Assembly (NCBI GenBank): GCA_012838385.1
Contig: DUPL01000026.1
Coordinates: 1-37,463 of the forward strand
DNA: 37,463 bases
Source of the DNA: Clostridiaceae bacterium
GTDB taxonomy: Bacteria > Bacillota > Clostridia > UBA1212 > DUPL01
Reading direction: 5' to 3'
Numbering within the stretch: the stretch's first letter is position 1; each line of letters begins with the position of its first letter. Below the pieces are notes generated by a model. That model did no database searches. It was given only the letters and a program-made list of their open reading frames with translations, and was not told the origin of the DNA. Shown in pieces: positions 22,489 to 31,840 of the stretch. Position numbers and translations under genes: made by a program.

Positions 22489-25400
22489 ATGGACGGAAAT
22501 ATAGTTATTCAAAGTGTTAATGCCGTACACGGCAGCAAAAAGTTCATAGTCAAGGCTGTTGCTGATACATTTGTATCATACAACAAGATAAAGGAAATAA
22601 AGAAGAAGATATGCAAGAAGATAGGATACGACCAAGTCATACTCCAGCTTTCATGCAAGGCATGCATGGAATCTGTTATTAATGGAGAAGACTTTTGGGA
22701 AAATATGCTTTCATATTTCAAGGAAGAGAACAATTCCGTTTGGGCCCTTTTGGAAGGAAGCAAATGCGAGCTTAGAAATAAAAGACTTGTTGTTGATTTG
22801 GACAAAAAGGTTGCTGGCATTCTTAAGGAAAAACAAGTAGACAAATTCATTGCAGATCAAATTAAAATGATGTGGGACGAGCATGTAGAGATAGATTTTT
22901 CAGATTGTGATGTGGAGATCGAAGGAATAAACACTGAAGTTGTCAAGGTGGATTTTACGTCCCAGGACCATGACAGGGCTATTCAGGAAAGTATTAAGCG
23001 CAATGAAGAAAAGCTGCGTCAGCAGAAGTACAATGGCTCGAATGGCACGTCAAACGGCGGAAATGGAAACTTTGTACGAAGAAATGGCGGAGGGTCAAGA
23101 AGAGGAAACAAGCTTAATTTTCAAGAGGATGGAAGCCTGCCAAAGGATTCCAAAGGTAATGAAATTATTTATGGAAGAGAAATAGACATGCCAATCACTC
23201 CCATGAAAGATGTTGACGTATACACAGGGCAGGTGGCAATAAGGGGCAGAGTGGTTGGTATTGAAATAAAAGAGATTGCAAATGAAAAAGCAATATGCTC
23301 ATTCCATATAGCTGACAATACAGGTGCGGTTACTGTAAAGTTCTTTTTTGAGCAAAAGGACCTAAAGGCAGTAAACGGGGCTATTAAAAAGAACATGCAT
23401 TTTACCGTCATGGGCAAGACGGAGTTTGACCCATTTACACATGAACTGTCAATCAGTGCATGGAGTATAGTAAGATTCAAGCCTGTTGAGAAGGAGGACA
23501 ACGCTCCTGTCAAGAGGGTGGAACTGCATCTGCATACAAACATGAGTCCGCAGGATGCGGTTACAAGACCTGAACAGCTTATCCCCAGAGCATTGAAATG
23601 GGGACACAAGGCCATCGCCATTACCGACCATGGTGTTGTGCAGGCTTATCCCGAGGTATACAAGGCGGCCAAGAACAAGGATATTAAGATAATATATGGT
23701 GTTGAGTGCTATCTGACAAATCAGATGGAGGAAATGCCCTTGTTCAAGGCAAAACAGTTCAAGTCATACCACTGCATTCTTTTGGTTAAGAATCAGGTGG
23801 GACTTAAAAACTTGTATAAATTGATATCGAGGTCCCATATAGATCATTTCTACAAAAGACCGAGAATACCCAAGTACATACTGGATGCTCACAGGGAAGG
23901 AATTCTTGTAGGCAGTGCCTGCTGTGAGGGAGAACTTTTTAATGCATTTTTGGAAAACAAAAGCACTGAGGAAATTGAGAAAATTGCTTCATACTACGAC
24001 TATTTTGAAATACAGCCGGTTGGAAACAACATGTTCTTAATCCGCGAGGGTATTTTGAACAGTGTAAAGGATATTGAGAGAATAAATACAGAGATTGTAA
24101 AACTTGGAGACAAACATGGGAAAATGACTGTTGCCACGGGAGATGTGCATTTTCTTGAGGAGAATGATTCCATATACAGGGCGGTAATGATGGGTGCTCA
24201 AGGATACTCTGATGCCGACCTCCAGCCTCCGTTGTTTTTCAGGACTACGGAGGAAATGCTTAACGAGTTTACATATCTTGGCGACAGGGCTTATGAAGTG
24301 GTGGTTGAGAATACAAATAAAATTGCTGACATGATAGAAGAAGTGAGGCCGGTTCCAAACGGTTTCTATCCACCTGTCATTCCTGGTTCGGATGAGGAAC
24401 TTAGAGAAAAAGCCTACACAAGGGCAAAGGAGCTGTATGGTGAAAACCTTCCCGAACTGGTCAAGACAAGGCTGGACAGGGAGCTTAACTCAATTATTGA
24501 AAACGGCTATTCCATCATGTACATAACTGCTCAGAGACTTGTTGCCGAGTCTGCAAGGAACGGCTATACTGTAGGTTCAAGAGGATCGGTAGGTTCATCC
24601 TTTGCGGCGTACGTGGCAGGTATTACTGAAGTTAATTCACTGCCGGCACATTATTTGTGCCTGGAATGTCACTACAGTGAGTTCCATGAAAACGAGGGAC
24701 TTGACTGTGGTTATGATCTGCCGGAAAAGGATTGTCCAAATTGCAATACACCTCTTAAAAGACAGGGATTTGACATTCCCTTTGAGACATTCCTTGGATT
24801 TGACGGGGACAAGGTACCTGATATTGACCTTAACTTTTCCTCCTATGACCAGGCAAATGCTCACAAGTATACTGAGGTGCTTTTCGGAGCAGACTACGTT
24901 TTCAGGGCGGGGACCATTTCAGGTATTGCAGAGAAAACTGCAAGGGGATATGTTCTTAAGTACATGGAGGAAAGAGGGAAGAAGCCTACCCAGGCAGTTC
25001 TGACATGGTTGTCCAGCGGCTTTGAAGGTGTGAAAAGAACAACAGGACAGCACCCGGGTGGTATCATGGTTATTCCCAAGGATATGGAGATATATGATTT
25101 TACACCCATACAAAGACCTGCTGACAAGGTGGAAAGTGACATCATAACCACCCACTTTGACTACCATTTTCTGCACGACAATATTTTAAAACTTGACATA
25201 CTTGGCCATGATGGTCCTACGATGATACGTCTCCTTGAAGACTTTACGGGAGTCAGCTGCATGAATGTCGACATAGCCGATGAAAAGGTTCTGTCCTTGT
25301 TCAACTCAACGGATGCACTGAAGCTGGACAAGGATAAGCTAAAGATTGACTTAAAGGTTGGTACTTTTGGCATTCCTGAGTTTGGAACAAACTTTGTTCA

Positions 25401-26259
25401 GAACATGCTCATAGATACAAGACCTACCAGCATATCCGAACTTGTGAGGATTTCGGGATTGTCACACGGTACGGATGTATGGGTTGGCAACGCCAAAGAC
25501 CTCATAACAAGCGGTGTGTGTACTCTGTCGGAATCCATATGCTGCCGTGATGATATAATGCTGTTTTTGATAAACAAGGGCTTGGATAAAAAGCTGGCAT
25601 TTATAATCATGGAGGCGGTTCGAAAAGGAAAGGGACTTACCCCTGAACAGGAACAGATTATGAGGGAGAAGAATGTTCCCGACTGGTACATACAATCCTG
25701 TAAAAAGATTAAGTACATGTTCCCCAAAGCTCATGCGGTGGCATACGTTATACTTTCACTCAGGGTTGCCTGGTTCAAGGTGTATTACCCCGTAGAGTAT
25801 TATTCAGCCACATTTACTTTAAAAGTGGATGACTTTGATGCAACCAACATGTGTCATGGAGCTGACAAGGCATCCAGTATCTATTTGACATTGAAGAACG
25901 CAGAGAACAATCTGAGTCAGAAGGAAGAAGATCAGAAGACAGTATACGAATTGGTGCTTGAAATGTATGCAAGAGGCATAGATTTTCTACCCATTGATTT
26001 GTATAAATCCGATGCAACAAGGTTCCTGCCTGAAGGAAACGCCATAAGGCCTCCTTTGTGCTCGCTTTCAGGACTTGGTCAGTCTGCGGGAGAAAGCATT
26101 GTTCGTGCAAGGGATGAAGGCGAATTCCTGTCAGTGGAAGATTTGAAAATCAGATCCGGAGTAAACAAGAATGTAATTGAGGTTCTCAGACAGGAAGGTT
26201 GTCTTGACAATCTGCCTGAAACCAACCAGCTTTCACTGTTTGATTTTTCATGTATGTAG
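22489..26259 (+). CDS. polC: DNA polymerase III alpha subunit, PolC type, without the proofreading exonuclease domain
   Basis: The 1256 residues compare with about 1437 in B. subtilis PolC. In order: N-terminal domain (about 1-180), Gly/Asn-rich linker (about 184-214), OB fold (about 235-340), PHP domain (from 345), polymerase core with GSRGSVGSS (696-704), zinc cysteines C724, C727, C749, C752, catalytic D778 and D780 in PDIDLNF, and the clamp-binding QLSLF at 1247-1251. The DEDD 3'-5' exonuclease normally inserted after GVE (E406) in the PHP domain is absent: only about 20 residues separate E406 from SYH428. All nine putative PHP metal ligands are present (H347, H349, D356, H381, E406, H428, C478, D552, H554). 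The frame is unbroken. This is the main replicase candidate, encoded at its usual place. Confidence 0.95.
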   Translation: MDGNIVIQSVNAVHGSKKFIVKAVADTFVSYNKIKEIKKKICKKIGYDQVILQLSCKACMESVINGEDFWENMLSYFKEENNSVWALLEGSKCELRNKRLVVDLDKKVAGILKEKQVDKFIADQIKMMWDEHVEIDFSDCDVEIEGINTEVVKVDFTSQDHDRAIQESIKRNEEKLRQQKYNGSNGTSNGGNGNFVRRNGGGSRRGNKLNFQEDGSLPKDSKGNEIIYGREIDMPITPMKDVDVYTGQVAIRGRVVGIEIKEIANEKAICSFHIADNTGAVTVKFFFEQKDLKAVNGAIKKNMHFTVMGKTEFDPFTHELSISAWSIVRFKPVEKEDNAPVKRVELHLHTNMSPQDAVTRPEQLIPRALKWGHKAIAITDHGVVQAYPEVYKAAKNKDIKIIYGVECYLTNQMEEMPLFKAKQFKSYHCILLVKNQVGLKNLYKLISRSHIDHFYKRPRIPKYILDAHREGILVGSACCEGELFNAFLENKSTEEIEKIASYYDYFEIQPVGNNMFLIREGILNSVKDIERINTEIVKLGDKHGKMTVATGDVHFLEENDSIYRAVMMGAQGYSDADLQPPLFFRTTEEMLNEFTYLGDRAYEVVVENTNKIADMIEEVRPVPNGFYPPVIPGSDEELREKAYTRAKELYGENLPELVKTRLDRELNSIIENGYSIMYITAQRLVAESARNGYTVGSRGSVGSSFAAYVAGITEVNSLPAHYLCLECHYSEFHENEGLDCGYDLPEKDCPNCNTPLKRQGFDIPFETFLGFDGDKVPDIDLNFSSYDQANAHKYTEVLFGADYVFRAGTISGIAEKTARGYVLKYMEERGKKPTQAVLTWLSSGFEGVKRTTGQHPGGIMVIPKDMEIYDFTPIQRPADKVESDIITTHFDYHFLHDNILKLDILGHDGPTMIRLLEDFTGVSCMNVDIADEKVLSLFNSTDALKLDKDKLKIDLKVGTFGIPEFGTNFVQNMLIDTRPTSISELVRISGLSHGTDVWVGNAKDLITSGVCTLSESICCRDDIMLFLINKGLDKKLAFIIMEAVRKGKGLTPEQEQIMREKNVPDWYIQSCKKIKYMFPKAHAVAYVILSLRVAWFKVYYPVEYYSATFTLKVDDFDATNMCHGADKASSIYLTLKNAENNLSQKEEDQKTVYELVLEMYARGIDFLPIDLYKSDATRFLPEGNAIRPPLCSLSGLGQSAGESIVRARDEGEFLSVEDLKIRSGVNKNVIEVLRQEGCLDNLPETNQLSLFDFSCM

Positions 26260-26268
26260 TGATATAAT
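26240..26268 (+). promoter_or_regulatory. Promoter of asnS over the polC stop
   Basis: TTGATT (26240-26245) and TATAAT (26263-26268) are 17 bases apart. The -35 box lies in the last polC codons. Transcription would start near 26275, about 47 bases before asnS. Confidence 0.65.
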
Positions 26269-26321
26269 CAGATATTATAACATATAAACAAGCAACCAAT
26301 TTTAGTTAAGGAAGGATATGT

Positions 26322-27716
26322 ATGCAGAAAACGGATATTGTGGATATATATAGAGATAGCAAGGCCTTTGAAAACAAGGAGATTACTGTTTGCGGATGGA
26401 TTAGAACGCTTAGGGATTCCAAGACTCTTGGATTCATAGAGATAAATGACGGCAGCTGCTTCAAGGGGCTGCAAGTTGTTTTCGAAGAGGGCAAAGTCGA
26501 AAACTTTGCGGAAATTACCAAGTTGAATGTGGGTTCTGCAATAGTTGTAAAGGGCATATTGATTTTGACACCTCAGGCAAAGCAGCCTTTTGAAATACAT
26601 GCCAGTGATATATATGTGGAGGGACACTCCTCGCCTGACTATCCTTTGCAGAAAAAAAGGCATACACTGGAGTATTTGCGTACCATTGCCCATTTAAGGT
26701 CCAGAACAAACACCTTCAATGCGGTGTTCAGAGTACGCTCCATGGCCGCCTTTGCCATACATGAATTCTTTAACAAAAGAGGGTTCATATACGCTCATAC
26801 CCCAATCATTTCAACCAGCGACTGTGAGGGTGCGGGAGAGATGTTTACTGTGACCAGTCTGGATTTGGAGAATGTGCCAAAGACCGAAGATAACGAGGTT
26901 GACTATTCAGAAGACTTCTTTGGCCAGCATACGGCTTTGACAGTATCCGGCCAGTTGCATGGTGAGTGCATGGCTCTGGCATTTGGCAAGATATATACAT
27001 TCGGGCCTACTTTCAGAGCAGAAAACTCCAACACAGCAAGGCATGCCGCAGAGTTCTGGATGATTGAGCCTGAGATTGCCTTTGCGGACCTGGATGACAA
27101 CATGCACCTTGCCGAAGACATGATGAAATACATCCTTAAGTATTTGCTTGAAAACTGCAAGCAGGAGCTTGAGTTTCTGAACAACTTCTATGACAAGAAC
27201 CTTATAAACAGACTTACTTTGGTTGCAAATTCAGAGTTTGGAAGGATATCATATACCGATGCCATAGAAATACTGAAGGAACACAATGACGAGTTTGAGT
27301 ATAAGGTTTATTGGGGATCCGATCTGCAGACAGAGCATGAAAGATACTTGACTGAAAAGGTATTTAAAAAGCCTGTGTTTGTAACGGATTATCCAAAGGA
27401 GATAAAGGCTTTTTACATGAGACTCAATGATGACGGCAAGACCGTTGCAGCAATGGACTGTCTGGTGCCCGGCATAGGTGAAATTATAGGGGGCAGCCAG
27501 CGTGAGGAAAGACTCGATGTTCTAGAAGAAAGAATCAAGGAGTTCGATCTTTGCAGAGAAGACTACGAGTGGTATGTTGAGTTGAGAAAATTTGGTGGAA
27601 CACGCCATGCTGGGTTTGGTCTTGGATTTGAGCGCCTGATCATGTACGTAACAGGAATTCAGAACATAAGAGACGTTATACCATTCCCGAGAACAACCGG
27701 TTCGGCGAGATTTTAG
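26322..27716 (+). CDS. asnS: Asparaginyl-tRNA synthetase
   Basis: The 464 residues fit the class IIb synthetases. The OB anticodon-binding domain comes first ([23 protein letters not shown]), followed by motif 2 ([25 protein letters not shown], shortened here to [12 protein letters not shown]) and motif 3 ([15 protein letters not shown]), with asparagine-type landmarks such as VSGQLHGE. It charges tRNA-Asn with asparagine. AAGGAAGG precedes the ATG. It follows polC after 62 bases with its own promoter and is closed by a terminator at 27724-27749. Confidence 0.97.
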   Translation: MQKTDIVDIYRDSKAFENKEITVCGWIRTLRDSKTLGFIEINDGSCFKGLQVVFEEGKVENFAEITKLNVGSAIVVKGILILTPQAKQPFEIHASDIYVEGHSSPDYPLQKKRHTLEYLRTIAHLRSRTNTFNAVFRVRSMAAFAIHEFFNKRGFIYAHTPIISTSDCEGAGEMFTVTSLDLENVPKTEDNEVDYSEDFFGQHTALTVSGQLHGECMALAFGKIYTFGPTFRAENSNTARHAAEFWMIEPEIAFADLDDNMHLAEDMMKYILKYLLENCKQELEFLNNFYDKNLINRLTLVANSEFGRISYTDAIEILKEHNDEFEYKVYWGSDLQTEHERYLTEKVFKKPVFVTDYPKEIKAFYMRLNDDGKTVAAMDCLVPGIGEIIGGSQREERLDVLEERIKEFDLCREDYEWYVELRKFGGTRHAGFGLGFERLIMYVTGIQNIRDVIPFPRTTGSARF

Positions 27717-27723
27717 TATAATA

Positions 27724-27749
27724 GCCTCCTGCAAATGCAGGAGCTTTTT
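27724..27749 (+). terminator. Rho-independent terminator after asnS
   Basis: CTCCTGCA (27726-27733) pairs with TGCAGGAG (27736-27743) and is followed by CTTTTTCT. It ends asnS transcription 8 bases after the stop codon. Confidence 0.85.
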
Positions 27750-27814
27750 CTGTTTAAAGGAGCGTTTTTTGTGTATAATCTAAACAAGGAGATTTTTGTG
27801 CAGGAGTGATGGAT

Positions 27815-28531
27815 ATGAAAGAAGACAAGAGATTCGCAGTTCTAATTGACGCAGACAATGTATCGGAGAAATATATTAAGCTCATATTTGACGAGATATC
27901 AAATTATGGCGTAATAACCTACAAGAGAATATATGGTGACTGGACCATGCCTACCTTGAGTTCATGGAAATCTTCATTGCTTAGATACTCCATAACTCCG
28001 ATACAGCAGTACAGCTATACAACCGGAAGAAACTCAACAGATTCCGCCCTCATTATTGATGCCATGGATATATTGTACAGTGGCAATGTTGAGGGGTTCT
28101 GCCTTGTATCCAGTGACAGCGACTTTACAAGACTTGCTGCAAGGTTGAGGGAATCTGGCATGTATGTTATAGGTATGGGAGAGAAGAAAACACCCCAGCC
28201 CTTTGTTGTTGCGTGCAACAAGTTCAAGTATCTCGAAGCATTGGCAAAGGATGAGGCAATGGACGATCCTCTTGATACAGTCGTTACCAGCCCGGAGGTT
28301 GTAAGGGAGGCAATACGTCAAATTGTTGATGAAATATCTGACGAGGACGGATGGACTCCACTAAGTGATATTGGAAATACTTTGGTTAGACGTTTTCCTG
28401 ATTTTGACGTAAGAAACTACGGATTTACAAAGCTCACTCCCTTTATTAAAAGGCTAAAGAGTTTTGAGATAAAGTCAGTTAAGACAAGTAATGAGAATAT
28501 AAAGCTTATATATATTAAGAACAAGGAATAG
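27815..28531 (+). CDS. NYN (PIN-like) domain protein with C-terminal OST-HTH/LOTUS domain
   Basis: The product is about 238 residues. The first 140 form a LabA/DUF88-type NYN domain with the acidic active-site residues in VLIDADNVSEKY, STDSALIIDAMD and SSDSDFTRLAARL. The last 80 (VREAIRQIVDE to the end) match an OST-HTH/LOTUS winged helix with DIGNTLVRRFPDFDVRNYGF. NYN domains are predicted metal-dependent ribonucleases and LOTUS domains bind RNA, so it is probably an RNA-processing factor. The ATG at 27815 is 8 bases after CAGGAG; ATG 27809 is the alternative. A TATAAT at 27774-27779 may be its -10 box. Confidence 0.85.
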   Translation: MKEDKRFAVLIDADNVSEKYIKLIFDEISNYGVITYKRIYGDWTMPTLSSWKSSLLRYSITPIQQYSYTTGRNSTDSALIIDAMDILYSGNVEGFCLVSSDSDFTRLAARLRESGMYVIGMGEKKTPQPFVVACNKFKYLEALAKDEAMDDPLDTVVTSPEVVREAIRQIVDEISDEDGWTPLSDIGNTLVRRFPDFDVRNYGFTKLTPFIKRLKSFEIKSVKTSNENIKLIYIKNKE

Positions 28532-28596
28532 CCAAAAAAGTCAATTAATTAAGCATGATTAGACAAGATTAGCCTGCTGCAGGTGAATATAATGGA

Positions 28597-28616
28597 AAAG
28601 GAAAATGATTTCCTTT
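28597..28616 (+). other. Leader hairpin before the membrane-anchored GH99-like gene
   Basis: AAAGGAAA (28597-28604) pairs perfectly with TTTCCTTT (28609-28616) around ATGA. It ends 2 bases before the GAGGTGG ribosome binding site, so it could affect translation initiation. There is no T-run. Confidence 0.4.
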
Positions 28617-28629
28617 GTGAGGTGGAATT

Positions 28630-31044
28630 ATGTTCAGGAAGATTCTTTTATTGTCTGTAATAGTTCTTTCAGTATCAATACTTCTTATCTCCGCCCAGTC
28701 GGGTGATAATGTCGTAGACCTGTATGATCAAAATGCCAGGCTGATGTCGGCTTTTGTGAACAAGCCTTATAGTGTACAGTTTAATGCAAGTGCCGAGTTT
28801 GATTCAATAGAGTTATATATACTGAATGCAGCCACAGGGAAACCAGCTACGCTTGAACTTTCGTTGTATAAATGGGACACGAATTATCAAACGACATTGA
28901 AGTCAACACCAATAATATCTGAAGAAATTGAAGAGGGTATAAAGTCAAGAACCTGGCTTAAGTGGGATTTGAACGGGAAAATGCCGTTGTTGCCTGAAGC
29001 TGGAGAATACGTTGTACATATTGAAAAGTCGGGTGAAGGAACACTGACATTTAATGTTGCAAACTTTTCATACAGCAAAGTCAGACTGTATGAGTCTTAT
29101 GCTGAAAGAGGCGGCAGTTTGCAAATGAGAATTAACTACACAAAAGGGGGCGGCGGCTTGGAAGACATATCAGATAATATTGTGGTTTTCAATGAGGATT
29201 TTGACAGATATGCAGCAACGGACGGTCTTGGTAGAGTGCTGCCAGGGTATAAGGAAGCTGGTCCTGTAAGGGAAGGGAAATACGTTGGTATATTCTTTCA
29301 CACATGGCACGATTGGAATGCATCAAGAGGTACAAGAAACATAACTGAAATACTGAAAGAGCATCCTGACATAGTAAACGATTATAACAGTCTTTACTGG
29401 GGAGATTCGCCTGTATACCACTGGAATGAGCCTATATACAACTATTACAAGAATACCGACAGATGGGTTTTGAGAAAGCAGGCAGAACTGCTGGCGGAAG
29501 CTGGAGTGGATGTAATCATTTTCGACAATACCAATGGAGCCACCACATATCTGGATGTTGTGGAAGTTTTACTTGAGGAGTTTGCAAAAGCAAGACAGGA
29601 CGGAGTAAAAACACCTCAAATATCGTTTCTTATGAATTTCTTTGAAAGTTCATTTGGAGATACGGTCAAACAGCTGAAGGAACTGTATAACGCAATCTAC
29701 AGAGATGGGAGATACAAGGATTTATGGTTTTATTGGAAAGGCAAGCCTCTTATGATGGCGTATCCAGACAAACTCAATGAAAATGATCCTTTGGAAAAAG
29801 AAATAAAAGAGTTCTTTACATTCAGACCAGGTCAGCCATCGTATACCATGGGACAGCAGTTTGTAGGTCAGTGGGGCTGGCTCAGCATATATCCACAACA
29901 AGTCTTTTATAATGAAGACGGCACTCCTGAGCAGATAACTGTTGGTATTGCACAGAATCACAGCAAAAAGAGGGGACTTACCGCCTTCAATGGTGAGAGT
30001 GTTTTTGGAAGAACCTGGTCAGGAAAGCTGGATGATTACGATAAGAGAGAAAATGCAAAGCTTTATGGTGCAAACTTTGCGGAGCAATTTGAGTATGCCC
30101 TGGAAGTTGATCCTGAGTTCATTTTCATTACCGGATGGAATGAATGGGTTGTAAGCAGGTACAAGGAATGGGGAGGCGTAGTGAATGCTTTTCCAGACTC
30201 CTTCAATGACGAATACTCAAGAGACATAGAACCTTCGAGGGGCGATTTAAAAGATCACTACTATTACCAGATGGTAAGTTACATAAGGCGTTTCAAGGGT
30301 GTAAAGCCGCCGATGGAAACTGGTGATAAAAAGGCCATAGACATTTATTCAGACGAAGACCAGTGGGCGGATGTCTTGCCTGAGTTCAAAGCGTATCCTG
30401 GTAACACAGTACACAGAGACAGTAGCGGATATATTAACAATGAGACAAGAAAAACATATAGATACTCCAATACCACAGGCAGAAATGACATAAGGATTGC
30501 GAAAGTGGCAAGGGATGATAAGTTTGTTTACTTCATGGTGGAGTGCGTGGAGGATATAACTCCGCCTACGGATGAAAAATGGATGAGGTTGTTCCTTGAT
30601 ATTAATGGCAAGGAAACTGCGAACTGGGAGACTTTCAACTATGTTGTAAACAGGGTGAATCCTGTTAACAACAAAGCTGTTCTTGAAAAGAGTACTGGAG
30701 GATACAACTGGGAAAAGGTTGGAGAGGTTGATTTTAGCCTTAAGGGAAAGAGGCTGCAGATAAAGATACCCAAGTCCATGTTGGGTATAAAGGGTGACAA
30801 ATTTACCATTAACTTTAAATGGTCCGACAACATGCAGGTTGAAGGAGACATAATGGACTTTTATGTAAATGGTGATGCGGCTCCTGTTGGAAGGTATAAG
30901 TTCCAGTACACTACAATTGATGCTGCAAACAATAAACGAAGTGGAAAAGTGTTTGTATATGCAGGAGGAGCTTTGGTGCTTTGTGCTTTGGCTTTGACGG
31001 GTTTTATTATAGCAAGGAAGAAAAAAAGAGCAAATAAAGGGTAA
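28630..31044 (+). CDS. Extracellular membrane-anchored GH99/GH71-like glycosidase
   Basis: The 804-residue protein has a signal peptide (about 1-22, ending LLISAQ), a beta-rich N-terminal module (about 30-170), a TIM-barrel-like region with VGIFFHTWHDW, LLAEAGVDVIIFDNTNG, YWKGKPLMMAYPD and GWNEWV (503-507, E505), a beta-rich CBM9-like module (about 585-765) and a C-terminal transmembrane helix followed by ARKKKR. The catalytic part resembles GH99-like/WbsX proteins, so it probably cuts an external polysaccharide while held on the membrane. GAGGTGG precedes the ATG. It stands alone between the NYN gene and a strong terminator. Substrate is unknown, and the modules are inferred from pattern. 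Confidence 0.75.
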   Translation: MFRKILLLSVIVLSVSILLISAQSGDNVVDLYDQNARLMSAFVNKPYSVQFNASAEFDSIELYILNAATGKPATLELSLYKWDTNYQTTLKSTPIISEEIEEGIKSRTWLKWDLNGKMPLLPEAGEYVVHIEKSGEGTLTFNVANFSYSKVRLYESYAERGGSLQMRINYTKGGGGLEDISDNIVVFNEDFDRYAATDGLGRVLPGYKEAGPVREGKYVGIFFHTWHDWNASRGTRNITEILKEHPDIVNDYNSLYWGDSPVYHWNEPIYNYYKNTDRWVLRKQAELLAEAGVDVIIFDNTNGATTYLDVVEVLLEEFAKARQDGVKTPQISFLMNFFESSFGDTVKQLKELYNAIYRDGRYKDLWFYWKGKPLMMAYPDKLNENDPLEKEIKEFFTFRPGQPSYTMGQQFVGQWGWLSIYPQQVFYNEDGTPEQITVGIAQNHSKKRGLTAFNGESVFGRTWSGKLDDYDKRENAKLYGANFAEQFEYALEVDPEFIFITGWNEWVVSRYKEWGGVVNAFPDSFNDEYSRDIEPSRGDLKDHYYYQMVSYIRRFKGVKPPMETGDKKAIDIYSDEDQWADVLPEFKAYPGNTVHRDSSGYINNETRKTYRYSNTTGRNDIRIAKVARDDKFVYFMVECVEDITPPTDEKWMRLFLDINGKETANWETFNYVVNRVNPVNNKAVLEKSTGGYNWEKVGEVDFSLKGKRLQIKIPKSMLGIKGDKFTINFKWSDNMQVEGDIMDFYVNGDAAPVGRYKFQYTTIDAANNKRSGKVFVYAGGALVLCALALTGFIIARKKKRANKG

Positions 31045-31049
31045 AGGGC

Positions 31050-31091
31050 GTCGCATTAGTTTGGAATTTGACTAATGCGACAGCCTTTTTG
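31050..31091 (+). terminator. Strong terminator after the GH99-like gene
   Basis: GTCGCATTAGT (31050-31060) pairs perfectly over 11 bases with ACTAATGCGAC (31071-31081), followed by AGCCTTTTTG. It lies between two convergent genes and may also slow transcription of the minus-strand LysM-CAP gene, although the T-run on that side is weak. Confidence 0.9.
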
Positions 31092-31094
31092 TTG

Positions 31095-31721
31095 CTAATA
31101 TGGCTTCATAAACATTTGTGTCCAGTAAAGGGTTCCATTTGATTTCTTTGCAGCTCCCACACCTATGTGAGTGTAGGTTTTTGAAAGAATGTTTGCCCTG
31201 TGTCCTGGTGAGTTCATCCAGGCGTTAACAACCTCCTGTGGAGTCCTCTGACCATATGCAATGTTTTCACCTGCAGAGGAAAACCTGAGGCCAAAAGATT
31301 CCATCATATTAAATGGAGAACCATATGTTGGAGATTGATGTGAGAAGTAGTTTTTATCTATCATGTCTTGTGATTTGTACCGAGCAACTCTTGCCAGCTC
31401 CCAGTGGGATTTGAGTGCGGGCAGTCCGTATTTTGCCCTTTCTACATTCACAAGTCGTACAACTTCATCCTCATAGGATTTTAATGAACTTGCTTCAGGT
31501 ATATATATTTTCTGTCCAACATATATCAGGTTGGGATTTTTGATTTGAGGGTTTGCTTTTATCAATTCCGAAATACCAATTTCGTATTTGACAGCAATTT
31601 TCCACATTGAGTCTCCTTTTTTTACAGTGTAGGTAACTCCCTGCGCATTTGCAAAAAGTGTACTCTGCAAAATAATGATAAGAGCTACGACAATTAAAAT
31701 CTGTTTGAATCTTCTTTTCAA
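31095..31721 (-). CDS. Secreted LysM-CAP (SCP/PR-1) domain protein
   Basis: The 208 residues start with a signal peptide (about 1-26, ending FANAQG). One LysM domain follows (TYTVKKGDSMWKIAVKYE to GQKIYIPE, about 30-75), then a CAP domain with LVNVERAKYGLPAL, YFSHQSP, SAGENIAYGQRTPQEVVNAWMNSPGHRANIL and IGVGAAK (shown in parts). LysM binds peptidoglycan; the YkwD/SafA-like architecture is typical of cell-wall and spore proteins. The CAP role is not settled. The start is TTG, with GGAGGTG 5 bases upstream. Confidence 0.93.
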   Translation of the reverse strand: MKRRFKQILIVVALIIILQSTLFANAQGVTYTVKKGDSMWKIAVKYEIGISELIKANPQIKNPNLIYVGQKIYIPEASSLKSYEDEVVRLVNVERAKYGLPALKSHWELARVARYKSQDMIDKNYFSHQSPTYGSPFNMMESFGLRFSSAGENIAYGQRTPQEVVNAWMNSPGHRANILSKTYTHIGVGAAKKSNGTLYWTQMFMKPY

Positions 31722-31816
31722 AATATCACCTCCGCACTTATTTTTGCTGTTGCTGTTATATATATTCTATAAATTTAATGGAATTAGAAATAAAAACACA
31801 TGATGTATTTTTACAG

Positions 31817-31840
31817 TTTGATTTGCTTTTTGATTTGCTT
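31817..31840. repeat. Tandem 12-bp direct repeat upstream of the sugar dehydrogenase promoter
   Basis: TTTGATTTGCTT occurs twice in perfect tandem (31817-31828 and 31829-31840), and the second copy runs into the -35 box TTTACA at 31839. Direct repeats beside a -35 box are typical activator sites. Function is inferred. Confidence 0.55.

Noticed and set aside
23600-23850. A frameshift or pseudogene explanation for the short PolC
   Set aside because: The reading frame is continuous through the junction and both sides align to PolC without a break, so the exonuclease is cleanly absent. An in-frame assembly deletion cannot be excluded from sequence alone.
30349-31056. A 235-codon open frame on the minus strand opposite the GH99-like gene
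   Set aside because: It runs through a strong terminator and has no ribosome binding site or motif, while the opposite strand encodes a well-formed C-terminal module and membrane anchor.
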